NCBI GenBank assembly: GCA_934591895.1
Contig: CAKTPP010000009.1
Location: 11,569-75,568, forward strand
DNA: 64,000 nucleotides
Source of the DNA: an uncultured Oscillospiraceae bacterium
GTDB lineage: Bacteria; Bacillota; Clostridia; Oscillospirales; Oscillospiraceae
Direction: 5' to 3'
Positions 17,070-25,305 of this stretch are shown here, one piece after another. The notes under the pieces were generated by a model that searched no databases, was not told where the DNA came from, and saw nothing but the letters and a program-made list of their open reading frames with translations. Position 1 is the stretch's first letter. Each line of letters begins with the position of its first letter. A program made the position numbers and the translations under genes.

Positions 17070-18254
17070 ATGAAACTGAAACGATTGACTGCACTGCTTC
17101 TCTCCGTCATGCTGGTGCTCTCGCTGGCAGCGTGCGGAGGCGGAAAAGACACCAAGGATGATTCTGCCGGCGGCGATCTGTCGGGCAAAGAGATCATTAT
17201 CGGCAATATTACCCCGGTGACCGGCGCACAGGCGGCCTACGGCCTGGCCATCACGAATTCCATCCAGATGGCGATCGATGAGATCAACGCCGACGGCGGC
17301 ATCCTCGGCGCGACCGTGAAGCTCTCCACCAAGGACGATCAGGGCACGCCGGCAGAGGCGGTCTCGGGCTTCAACTCGCTGCTCAGCGAGGGTGCTGCGG
17401 CGATCATCGGCGCGACGCTCTCGAGCTGCACGTCCGCGATCACGAGTCTGGCCGACGATGAGGGCATCGTGCTCGTCACGCCGAGCTCCACGGCAGACTC
17501 CATCACCACCAAGGACGACTACGTGTTCCGTTCCTGCTTCAAGGACAGCTTCCAGGGCGAGATGGTCGCGGCCTACGCCAAGGATCAGGGCTGGACAAAG
17601 GCCGCCGTGCTGTACGCGACCGGCGACACCTACTCCTCCGGCCTGCACGACTCGTTTGTGAAGGCGGCCGAGAAATACGGCATCGAGATCGTCTGCGAGC
17701 AGTCCTCGTCCGACACCGGCGCCGTGGACTTCTCCTCGCAGCTGGCGACCATCGCCGCCTCCGGCGCGGACATGCTCTTTGCCCCGTACTACTACGATGC
17801 GGTCGGCCCGAAAATCATCCCGCAGGCACGTGAGGCCGGCTTCAAGGGCGCGATCCTCGGCTGCGACGGCTTTGACGGTACGCAGGACTACACCACCGGC
17901 GACCTGAGCGCTTACGAGAATGTCTACTTCACCAACCACTACTCTCCGGAGGACAGCTCCGAGATCGTGCAGTCCTACGTCAAGAACTACACGGAAAAGT
18001 ACGGCTCGGAATCCATGAACGCCCTCGGCGCTCTGGCGTATGACGCCATGTACATGGTCAAGCAGGCCATTGAGAAGGCCGGCAGCATCGACCACGAGGC
18101 CATCCGCGACGCGATGAGCGGCATGCACTATGTCGGCGTCACCGGCGACATGACCCTTGACGAGACCGGCACGCCGGAAAAGAGCGTGGCTATCCTGACC
18201 TTCACGCCCTCTGACGGCAAGCTCGTGCAGAAGTTCGTCAAGACGCAGAGCTGA
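17070..18254 (+). CDS. livJ: Branched-chain amino-acid ABC transporter, substrate-binding lipoprotein
   Basis: 394 residues. AGGAGG at 17056-17061 is eight bases from the ATG at 17070; the ATG at 17064 is too close. Signal peptide with lipobox 'LSLAAC' (Cys22), then a Gly/Asp/Ser-rich linker and a type I periplasmic-binding fold: 'IIIGNITPVTGAQAAYG', 'AAIIGATLSSCTSAI', 'AVLYATGDTYSSGLHDSF' and 'ALAYDAMYMVKQAI'. It captures leucine/isoleucine/valine or a related amino acid outside the membrane and hands it to LivHM. First gene of livJHMGF; a stable hairpin after it may lift its mRNA level above the permease genes. Confidence 0.94.
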   Translation: MKLKRLTALLLSVMLVLSLAACGGGKDTKDDSAGGDLSGKEIIIGNITPVTGAQAAYGLAITNSIQMAIDEINADGGILGATVKLSTKDDQGTPAEAVSGFNSLLSEGAAAIIGATLSSCTSAITSLADDEGIVLVTPSSTADSITTKDDYVFRSCFKDSFQGEMVAAYAKDQGWTKAAVLYATGDTYSSGLHDSFVKAAEKYGIEIVCEQSSSDTGAVDFSSQLATIAASGADMLFAPYYYDAVGPKIIPQAREAGFKGAILGCDGFDGTQDYTTGDLSAYENVYFTNHYSPEDSSEIVQSYVKNYTEKYGSESMNALGALAYDAMYMVKQAIEKAGSIDHEAIRDAMSGMHYVGVTGDMTLDETGTPEKSVAILTFTPSDGKLVQKFVKTQS

Positions 18255-18307
18255 CACGTCCCCGGCAATACAGCCGGAACCGGACGCGCTCCAGAGCAAT
18301 GACCTTT

Positions 18308-18337
18308 GCGCGAAAGCGCCGACCGGCGCTTTCGCGC
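18308..18337 (+). terminator. Intercistronic hairpin between livJ and livH
   Basis: GCGCGAAAGCGCC/GGCGCTTTCGCGC with a short loop and no T run. It more likely protects the livJ mRNA 3' end, or partly stops transcription, than fully terminates. Confidence 0.65.
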
Positions 18338-18392
18338 ACGAATATTCCGGCGCGGCTGACCTGCGCAAAAACCGGAAAGGCAGGGAGAGAAT

Positions 18393-19295
18393 ATGACTGA
18401 CTTTTTACAGCAACTCATCATCGGGCTGCGCCTCGGCAGCGTCTATGCGCTCGTGGCGCTCGGCTACACGATGGTTTACGGCATCATCCGACTCATCAAC
18501 TTTGCGCACGGCGACTTCATCATGGTCGGCGGCTATACGCTGTATTTCACCGTGCCGATCCTGCTGCACAGCATGGGGCTGCCGGCGTGGACGGGGGTGC
18601 TTGCGGCGGTCGTGATCTGCGCGCTCGTGGGCGTTGTGGTCGAGCTGGTGGCTTACCGGCCCGTGCGGCGCAAGGGCACGAGCATGTCGGCGCTCATCAC
18701 GGCCATTGCCATGAGCCTGCTGCTGGAAAACCTCGCGCAGGCCATCCCGGCCATGGGACCGAACCCGCGCGTGATCTCCGACGAGATCTTCAGCACGGCG
18801 CCGATCTCCATCGGCGGCGTGTCGGTGAACATGGCAGCCGTCGTCACGATCGTCATCGCAGCCATCGTTATGGCGGCGCTGCAGCTGTTCGTGCAGAAGA
18901 CGAAGCTCGGCCGCGCCATGCGCGCCGTGTCCGAGAACAAGGAGGCGTCCACGCTCGTGGGCATCAACGTCAACCGCACGATCGTGACGACGTTTGCCAT
19001 CGGCTCGGGGCTTGCGGCGGTCGCTGCGCTGATGTACTGCGCGCAGTACCACACCGTGACGACAACGATGGGCTCCATGCTCGGGCTCAAGGCGTTCGTT
19101 GCGGCGGTCATGGGCGGCATCGGCCTGATCCCGGGCGCGATGCTCGGCGGTATCGTCGTCGGCATCATCGAGGCGCTCGTGACGGCCTACATCAGCTCGT
19201 CGCTGGCAAACGCCGTGGTGTTTTTGATCCTGATCGTGATGCTGCTGGTCAAGCCGGCCGGCATCCTCGGAAAGAATGTAGGTGAGAAGGTATGA
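18393..19295 (+). CDS. livH: Branched-chain amino-acid ABC permease LivH
   Basis: 300 residues, GGGAGAG close to the ATG. Eight or so membrane helices with the family's opening 'GLRLGSVYALVALGYTMVYGIIRLINFAHGD' text and the cytoplasmic EAA-like loop 'GRAMRAVSENKEASTLVGINV' that contacts the ATPases. It forms the membrane channel with LivM. Its stop overlaps the livM start by four bases (ATGA), giving translational coupling. Confidence 0.95.
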   Translation: MTDFLQQLIIGLRLGSVYALVALGYTMVYGIIRLINFAHGDFIMVGGYTLYFTVPILLHSMGLPAWTGVLAAVVICALVGVVVELVAYRPVRRKGTSMSALITAIAMSLLLENLAQAIPAMGPNPRVISDEIFSTAPISIGGVSVNMAAVVTIVIAAIVMAALQLFVQKTKLGRAMRAVSENKEASTLVGINVNRTIVTTFAIGSGLAAVAALMYCAQYHTVTTTMGSMLGLKAFVAAVMGGIGLIPGAMLGGIVVGIIEALVTAYISSSLANAVVFLILIVMLLVKPAGILGKNVGEKV

Positions 19296-20440
19296 ATACA
19301 CTGCAAAAAACGAAACTGCGCGGTACCGGCATCAACTGCGGTCTGATCGTGCTGCTCTTTGCCGTGGTGCTGCTGCTCGGTCAGGTGCTCCCGGAAAATA
19401 CTTACCGCCGCGTGCTGGTGCCGATCATCTGGCAGATGTGTATCTTCATCCTGCTGGGCACATCGCTCAACCTCACGCTCGGCTATCTGGGTCAGCTCAC
19501 GCTCGGCCACATGGGCTTCGCGGGCGTCGGCGCGTACACCGCCGCGCTGAGCTCGCTCGCGCTTGAGCGCGCGGGCGTGTTCGAGGCGTCCGAGGCGGCG
19601 CCCGGACAACTCATTCTGGTCATCCTCGGCTGCTGCCTGCTCGGCGCTGTGCTCGCGGGTCTGCTGGGACTGCTCGTGGGCATTCCGGCGCTGCGCCTGC
19701 GCGGCGACTATCTGGCCATCGTGACGCTCGGCTTCGGCCTCATCGTCGAAAACGTCATCGCAAACCTGCCCTTCGCGGGCGGCGACGGTCTGGCGAGCGG
19801 CACGGCAAGCTCCTCGCTCTACGCCAACGGTCTCGGCCTGTCGACCTCGCTGCAGGCAAAGTATGTGTGGCTCGTGCTGGGCATCACCGTTTTGTGCATC
19901 GCGATCATGTGCATGTTTATCCGCTCCAAATACGGCCGCGCCATCGAGGCCATCCGCGACGATGAGATCGCGGCGGCGGCCTCCGGCGTGAACACGACGT
20001 ACTACAAGATCCTCACGTTTGTCATCTCGGCGTTCTTCGCGGGGCTTGCCGGCGGACTGTATGCCACGTGCTTTTCCTCGCTCACGACGGCGAGCTTCAC
20101 ATTCACCAGCGCCTCGATCTGGAATTCGACCTTTATCGTCGTCATCGTGGTGCTCGGCGGCATGGGCTCGATGACCGGCTCGGTGCTGGCCGCCATTGCC
20201 ATGTATCTGCTCAATTATGAGATCAAAAACGGCGCGTGGGTCTCGGCTCTGCCGGGCTTCGTGCAGTCGCTGTTCCAGTTCCCGATGCTGATTTATGCGC
20301 TCGTGCTGCTGGTCATCATCATTTTCCGGCCCAGAGGCATTCTGGGCACATATGAATTCTCGCTCGACCGGCTGCTGTTTGACGGCCGCCTGGCCGAAAA
20401 GAAAAAGGCTGCAGCCAGGAAGGGAGGCGCCGGCGCATGA
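19292..20440 (+). CDS. livM: Branched-chain amino-acid ABC permease LivM
   Basis: 382 residues, longer than LivH by an N-terminal helix as usual. Contains 'LGYLGQLTLGHMGFAGVGAYT' near the start and the ATPase-contact loop 'GRAIEAIRDDEIAAAASGVN'. The C-terminal cytoplasmic tail 'RLAEKKKAAARKGG' is basic. Pairs with LivH. Its stop overlaps the livG start by four bases. Confidence 0.95.
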   Translation: MNTLQKTKLRGTGINCGLIVLLFAVVLLLGQVLPENTYRRVLVPIIWQMCIFILLGTSLNLTLGYLGQLTLGHMGFAGVGAYTAALSSLALERAGVFEASEAAPGQLILVILGCCLLGAVLAGLLGLLVGIPALRLRGDYLAIVTLGFGLIVENVIANLPFAGGDGLASGTASSSLYANGLGLSTSLQAKYVWLVLGITVLCIAIMCMFIRSKYGRAIEAIRDDEIAAAASGVNTTYYKILTFVISAFFAGLAGGLYATCFSSLTTASFTFTSASIWNSTFIVVIVVLGGMGSMTGSVLAAIAMYLLNYEIKNGAWVSALPGFVQSLFQFPMLIYALVLLVIIIFRPRGILGTYEFSLDRLLFDGRLAEKKKAAARKGGAGA

Positions 20441-21237
20441 CCGATACGAGACCAGTGGTGCTCAAGGCGGAGCATCTCGGCATCACCTTCGGCGGCCTGA
20501 AGGCGGTGTCGGACTTCAACATGGAGATCCATGAGGGCGAGCTCATGGGGCTCATCGGCCCGAACGGCGCCGGCAAGACGACGGTCTTCAACCTGCTCAC
20601 GGGCGTGTATGTGCCGACGGAGGGCGCGTTTTATCTCTGCGGGCAGAAGCTCAACGGCAAGCAGACCTATCAGGTCGTGGAGGCCGGCATTGCCCGCACG
20701 TTCCAGAACATCCGCCTGTTCAAGGCCATGACCGTGCTCGACAACGTCAAGATCGCCTTCACCAAGGACATTCACTACAACCTTGCCGACAGCCTTCTGC
20801 GCACGAAAAAGTACTGGAACGCGGAGCAGGAGCTGACCGACAGGGCCATGGAATACCTGCGCATCGTCCATCTGGACGACAAGGCCGGACAGCTCGCGTC
20901 CAGCCTGCCCTACGGCCAGCAGCGCAAGCTGGAGATCGCCCGCGCGCTGGCGACGAACATGAAGCTGCTGCTGCTCGACGAGCCGGCGGCCGGCATGAAC
21001 CCGACCGAGACGGCGGAGCTGCTCTCGTGCATCAACACCATCCGCGATACGTTCCATGTGGCCATCCTGCTCATTGAGCACGATATGAGCCTGGTCATGC
21101 GCGTCTGCGAGCGCATTCAGGTCATCAGCTTCGGCCAGACGATCGCTGCCGGACTCCCGTCGGAGGTCGCGAGCAATCAGGAGGTCATCGAGGCGTATCT
21201 CGGCGAAGAGGAGGCGGACGACGATGCTGAAGATTGA
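20437..21237 (+). CDS. livG: Branched-chain amino-acid ABC transporter ATPase LivG
   Basis: 266 residues. Walker A GPNGAGKTT (41-49), LivG-type long insert 'FTKDIHYNLADSLLRTKKYW', signature 'LPYGQQRKLEIARALA' with LSGGQ replaced by the family-typical PYGQQ, and Walker B 'LLLLDEPAAGMNP'. Drives transport with LivF. It overlaps livF by 14 bases. Confidence 0.95.
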   Translation: MTDTRPVVLKAEHLGITFGGLKAVSDFNMEIHEGELMGLIGPNGAGKTTVFNLLTGVYVPTEGAFYLCGQKLNGKQTYQVVEAGIARTFQNIRLFKAMTVLDNVKIAFTKDIHYNLADSLLRTKKYWNAEQELTDRAMEYLRIVHLDDKAGQLASSLPYGQQRKLEIARALATNMKLLLLDEPAAGMNPTETAELLSCINTIRDTFHVAILLIEHDMSLVMRVCERIQVISFGQTIAAGLPSEVASNQEVIEAYLGEEEADDDAED

Positions 21238-21928
21238 AGATCTGGAGGTGTCCTACGGCGCCGTGCAGGCGCTGCGCGGCATCAGCATGGAGGTCAACGA
21301 CGGCGAGATCGTCTCGCTCATCGGAGCAAACGGCGCCGGCAAGACCACCACGCTGCACGCCATCACCGGACTCGCGCCCATCAAGAGCGGCTCGGTGATC
21401 TACGACGGGCACGACCTGCGCAGGACGGACCCCAGCCGCATCGTCACCATGGGGCTCGCGCACGTGCCGGAGGGACGGCAGGTGTTCACGCGCATGACCG
21501 TGGCGGAGAACCTTTCCATGGGCGCATATTTCCGCAAGGACAAAAAGGCGATCGCGGACGACCTCGAGCGGGTCTATGCCCGCTTCCCGCGCCTGAAGGA
21601 GCGCGCCAAACAGCTTGCGGGCACGCTCTCCGGCGGCGAGCAGCAGATGCTGGCCATGGGGCGCGCGATCATGAGCGCGCCGAAGCTCATCGTCATGGAC
21701 GAGCCGTCGATGGGGCTGTCGCCGGTGCTCGTGCAGGAGGTGTTTTCCATCATCGGCACGATGCATGAGCTGGGCATCACGATCCTGCTCGTGGAGCAGA
21801 ACGCAAAGATGGCGCTCGCCATCGCCGACCGCGCCTATGTGCTCGAAAACGGACGCATCACCATGTCCGGCGGCGCACGCGAGCTGCTGCATGACGACAA
21901 GGTCCGCAAGGCCTATCTCGGCGCATGA
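21224..21928 (+). CDS. livF: Branched-chain amino-acid ABC transporter ATPase LivF
   Basis: 234 residues. Walker A GANGAGKTT with Lys40, signature 'LSGGEQQMLAMGRA', Walker B 'LIVMDEPSMGLSP' and H-loop 'ILLVEQNAKMA', all LivF-like. Last gene of the liv operon, closed by a strong bidirectional terminator. Confidence 0.95.
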   Translation: MLKIEDLEVSYGAVQALRGISMEVNDGEIVSLIGANGAGKTTTLHAITGLAPIKSGSVIYDGHDLRRTDPSRIVTMGLAHVPEGRQVFTRMTVAENLSMGAYFRKDKKAIADDLERVYARFPRLKERAKQLAGTLSGGEQQMLAMGRAIMSAPKLIVMDEPSMGLSPVLVQEVFSIIGTMHELGITILLVEQNAKMALAIADRAYVLENGRITMSGGARELLHDDKVRKAYLGA

Positions 21929-21938
21929 ATACAGACAG

Positions 21939-21976
21939 AAAAAGCGCACACGCTCTGCAGAGCGTGTGCGTTTTTT
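21939..21976. terminator. Bidirectional terminator after livF
   Basis: AAAAAGCGCACACGCTC/GAGCGTGTGCGTTTTTT; T runs on both strands, so it also serves the convergent glycosyltransferase gene. Confidence 0.88.
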
Positions 21977-22002
21977 CTGCGCCGGAAGCAGTGGCGGGCG
22001 CG

Positions 22003-23559
22003 TTATGATCCGGCCGCTTCATGATCCGGCTGCGCAAAGGCGCCGGGGCGGATCCGGCCGGCGATTTTGGTGACACCACGGCGCAGCGCATACATGGCGC
22101 ACGGGATCAGGCAGAACACATACGGATAAATGTACTGGCTTTTGCCCTCCCACGCCGTGTGAAACAGCAGACCGCCCATGAAAAACAGAAACAGGATCTC
22201 CCAGCCGGAATGCCCCTTGCGGAACAACAGCAAAAATGCTGCCGCGCATCCCCACAGCGTCAGGGTCAGGAACTTGCTGAAGGCTTCGGCCATGTTTTCG
22301 ACCGTGCCTCCGTTGTACAGCGACACAAGGATCCTTGTGTGCGTATACTGGCCGCAGCTTTCCAGCGGGCCGGTCCAGACGGACTGATACATGGGCTCGC
22401 ACCACTGGGAAATGGTCTTGTCGCGGAAAAAGCGGCAGGCGCGCGCGGGATCTTGCCGCATGTCTGCGAAGTTCTCCGCAAGCTTTTCCTTCCCGACCGC
22501 AGCGGAGGCGGCTCGGCTGCTGCCGCAGTCCGTGTAAATGTCGTAATTGGACGAGTCGCACCAGCCCGGCGCGCGCTTTGTGTTGTCCAGATCCGTCCCC
22601 ATGGCGACCCACAGCACGGAGGGGGTACCCTCATTGAGCTGCGTGCCGGAAGCGGCCTCAAAGCCGGAGACCAGAAGCTGCGACGGCACCACCATGCACA
22701 CTGCCAGCACGCAGGCCGCCAGAAGGTAGCGCAGGTTTTTCCGCTCCATCAGCTTCAGCAGAAAGAAGATGACCAGCGCCATCACGCCGATCATATAGTT
22801 GCGCTTCAGGAGAATGGCTGCGGCGGCGCTGAGCGCCAGCACCGCCAGATCCCGCACGCGCAGGCGCTGCGTAAACACGAGCGCCGCGTAAAACGCGAGC
22901 ATGAGGAAGAAAAAGCCCGGTGTCAGCCCGTAGGCGAACAGGATGAAAAACAGCTGCGGCAAAAACGCGAACGCGCAGACGATCGTGAGCAGGTTGACGG
23001 CTTTGTCGTGAAAGAGCGTGTCCGAGATCTTCCAGCTCAGGCAGTTGATGCCGATGACAAACGCAAAATTCATGACGAAGTTGAACGCAGGATTCGTGCT
23101 CAAGCAGGACAGGATGCAGTCATACAGCATCAGGCCGAGCTGATGCGGATAGCGGTACATATAACCGCCTTTTTGCAGCATGGAGCGGTCACCGAGCCGG
23201 AACGCCTTTGCAGAGTTGAAGGTCGTTTCGGCGTCCGCGCGCAGTGTGGTATCCACGTTCAGGATCAGGTAGAGGGCGGCAATCGCATAGAGCACCGTCA
23301 GCAGGTAAAACAGCTTTTTTTCATCGATATCCCGCATCCGAAGGCGCCCGTGCAGAAACGCGGCCGCGGTGATCACCACTGCCCAGACGGCGAGCGTGAG
23401 CAGGCTGAATTTCAGGCTGCCGGAGATGGTTGTCACCTCATATTTGGTATAGCTCACTTCCGATTGGTACAGCACGTTGAGCAAAAAGACCAGCACCGTG
23501 AACAGGCAGGCCAGCGCCGTCATGATGCCGTGGCTCAGGTGATACAATCTCTTGTGCAT
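22003..23559 (-). CDS. Multi-spanning GT-C type membrane glycosyltransferase-like protein
   Basis: 518 residues from the ATG at 23559 (GGAGG nine bases upstream). About eleven or twelve membrane helices, with an Asp-rich first external loop 'NVDTTLRADAETTF' (about 101-114) like the catalytic loop of PMT/ArnT-type GT-C enzymes, and a large external loop between about 335 and 430 ('MGTDLDNTKRAPGWCDSSNYDIY'). This topology fits a lipid-linked-sugar transferase acting on the outer face. No neighbouring cell-envelope cluster gives the acceptor. The family is supported by topology and the acidic loop only. Confidence 0.62.
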   Translation of the reverse strand: MHKRLYHLSHGIMTALACLFTVLVFLLNVLYQSEVSYTKYEVTTISGSLKFSLLTLAVWAVVITAAAFLHGRLRMRDIDEKKLFYLLTVLYAIAALYLILNVDTTLRADAETTFNSAKAFRLGDRSMLQKGGYMYRYPHQLGLMLYDCILSCLSTNPAFNFVMNFAFVIGINCLSWKISDTLFHDKAVNLLTIVCAFAFLPQLFFILFAYGLTPGFFFLMLAFYAALVFTQRLRVRDLAVLALSAAAAILLKRNYMIGVMALVIFFLLKLMERKNLRYLLAACVLAVCMVVPSQLLVSGFEAASGTQLNEGTPSVLWVAMGTDLDNTKRAPGWCDSSNYDIYTDCGSSRAASAAVGKEKLAENFADMRQDPARACRFFRDKTISQWCEPMYQSVWTGPLESCGQYTHTRILVSLYNGGTVENMAEAFSKFLTLTLWGCAAAFLLLFRKGHSGWEILFLFFMGGLLFHTAWEGKSQYIYPYVFCLIPCAMYALRRGVTKIAGRIRPGAFAQPDHEAAGS

Positions 23560-23623
23560 GGCAGCGATCCTCCGGTCACGCAAGATGAGCCCCAGGCGGG
23601 GGAAAAACAAAACGCTGTGCCCC

Positions 23624-23652
23624 ATTGTATCACTTCGCGCTGCAAATGTAAA
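23624..23652 (-). promoter_or_regulatory. Promoter of the glycosyltransferase gene
   Basis: Minus strand TTTACA (23647-23652), 17 bases, TACAAT (23624-23629). Confidence 0.7.
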
Positions 23653-23694
23653 TTTTTTATATCGCAGATGCGGCCGGCATGGGGCAAAGCAGAC

Positions 23695-23722
23695 GGCGCG
23701 CACCGCATCTGCGGTGCGCGCC
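23695..23722 (-). terminator. Hairpin after the MATE gene
   Basis: GGCGCGCACCGCA/TGCGGTGCGCGCC, seven bases past the stop of the MATE gene on the minus strand. The T run is poor. Confidence 0.55.
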
Positions 23723-23728
23723 GGCCGG

Positions 23729-25111
23729 TTATTGTGTTTGCGCGGCGGTGCGGGCGGCAAGCTTGTGCGCCGGCCGGCAGACCAGCAGCGCGGCGATGAT
23801 CAGCACGGCGGTCGCCGCAAGGCTGATCGGGTAGGCGAGCAGGATCGATTGGAACGTCCGGTGCAGCGGGAAGACAGCCTTGATCCAGAAGATACGGATG
23901 CCGCACACGCCGATGAGCGTCAGAATGGCCGGGGCGAGCGAGATGCCGAAGCCGCGCAGATAGCCCGACAGGATCTCATATGTCAGCGTGAAGATATAGG
24001 ACCCGAAGAGAAACAGCAGCCGGGTGTAGCCGATGGCGATGACCTCCGGGTCGCTGTTGAAGATCGCGAGAATGTACTTGCCTGCGAGCAGCACGAGCGC
24101 GATGGCGGTCGCCGAGGCGATGAAGTCCTCGATGAGGCACAGGAACATCGTCTTCTTGCAGCGCTCGATCTTGCCTGCGCCGTAGTTCTGGCCGACGAAG
24201 GTCGTGCACGCCTGACTGAAGGAATTGAGCACGTCGTAGGCAATGATCTCGATGTTGAACGCGGCGCTCGAGGCGGCCATGACGACCGTGCCGAGGCTGT
24301 TGATGGCCGACTGGATGATGATGTTCGACAGGGAGAAGATGGCGGTCTGAATACCGGCCGGCAGGCCGATGCGCATGATCTTGCTGAATGCGGTGCGGTC
24401 GATGTGCAGCTCCCGCAGCTCAACGCGCACGAGGTCGGTGTGCATCAGCCGGCGCAGCAGCAGCACGGAGCTGACCGCATTCGAGAGCACCGTTGCGATG
24501 GCGACGCCGTTGACGTTCATTTTGAGCACGATGACGAAAAACAGGTTGAGGATCACGTTCAGAATGCCGGAGACCGTCAGCGCGGCCAGCGGCATCTTCG
24601 TGTCGCCGATGCTGCGGAAGATGGCGGCCTCAAAGTTATAGAGCAGGATGACCGGCATGCCCAGCAGATAGATGCGCAGGTAGGACAGCGCGAGCGGATA
24701 CACGTCCTCCGGCACGTTGAGCAGCCCCATGAGGCCGCCTGCGGCCAGCTGCCCGAGGAGCGCCACGAGCACGCCGCCGATGAGCGCCGTGACGATGGAG
24801 GTGTGCACGGCGCGGTGCACGGTCTCGCGGTCGCCGCGGCCGATGGCGTTGGCGATGACGACGTTCGCGCCGAGCGCGATGCCGATAAACAGGTTCAGCA
24901 GCAGACCGATGACCGGACTGTTCGCGCCGACGGCGGCCACGGCAACGGTGCGCAGCTCACCCGTGAAGTTGCCGACGACGGCGATGTCGGCCGCGTTGAA
25001 CAGCTGCCCGAGGATACCGGTCGCCGCGACCGGCAGGGCATAGCGCGGGAGCTTGCTCCAGAGCGGCCCGGTGAGCATGTCCATGTGCCGCTGTTTGGTC
25101 ATTGTCTGCAT
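23729..25111 (-). CDS. MATE-family multidrug/metabolite exporter
   Basis: 460 residues, twelve membrane segments in two pseudo-symmetric halves. The opening 'LPRYALPVAATGILGQLFNAADIAVVGNFTG' text and 'IGLPAGIQTAIFSLSNIIIQSAIN' in the second half are typical of the MATE (DinF/NorM) superfamily. It should expel cationic compounds using a Na+ or H+ gradient; substrate unknown. Start codon preceded by AAGGTGAG; single gene with its own promoter. Confidence 0.9.
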   Translation of the reverse strand: MQTMTKQRHMDMLTGPLWSKLPRYALPVAATGILGQLFNAADIAVVGNFTGELRTVAVAAVGANSPVIGLLLNLFIGIALGANVVIANAIGRGDRETVHRAVHTSIVTALIGGVLVALLGQLAAGGLMGLLNVPEDVYPLALSYLRIYLLGMPVILLYNFEAAIFRSIGDTKMPLAALTVSGILNVILNLFFVIVLKMNVNGVAIATVLSNAVSSVLLLRRLMHTDLVRVELRELHIDRTAFSKIMRIGLPAGIQTAIFSLSNIIIQSAINSLGTVVMAASSAAFNIEIIAYDVLNSFSQACTTFVGQNYGAGKIERCKKTMFLCLIEDFIASATAIALVLLAGKYILAIFNSDPEVIAIGYTRLLFLFGSYIFTLTYEILSGYLRGFGISLAPAILTLIGVCGIRIFWIKAVFPLHRTFQSILLAYPISLAATAVLIIAALLVCRPAHKLAARTAAQTQ

Positions 25112-25155
25112 ATTTTCTCACCTTTTCTTTGCAATGTGTAAAAATCTAAAGACAT

Positions 25156-25184
25156 ATCATATGCCAAAGGCGGCGAAGATGCAA
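25156..25184 (-). promoter_or_regulatory. Promoter of the MATE gene
   Basis: Minus strand TTGCAT (25179-25184), 17 bases, TATGAT (25156-25161). Confidence 0.6.
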
Positions 25185-25237
25185 GGCCAAAAACATACAA
25201 TTTCTTAGCGGCGTTCACCCCGGACGCGGCAGGAAAA

Positions 25238-25271
25238 CGCCCGGACAAACACAGCCGCGTTTGTCCGGGCA
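25238..25271 (-). terminator. Terminator of the FtsX-type permease gene
   Basis: Minus strand GCCCGGACAAAC/GTTTGTCCGGGC followed by GTTTT. Confidence 0.72.
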
Positions 25272-25305
25272 CCGCATATTCCCGAAGGAGGATGGCCGCT
25301 GCCGC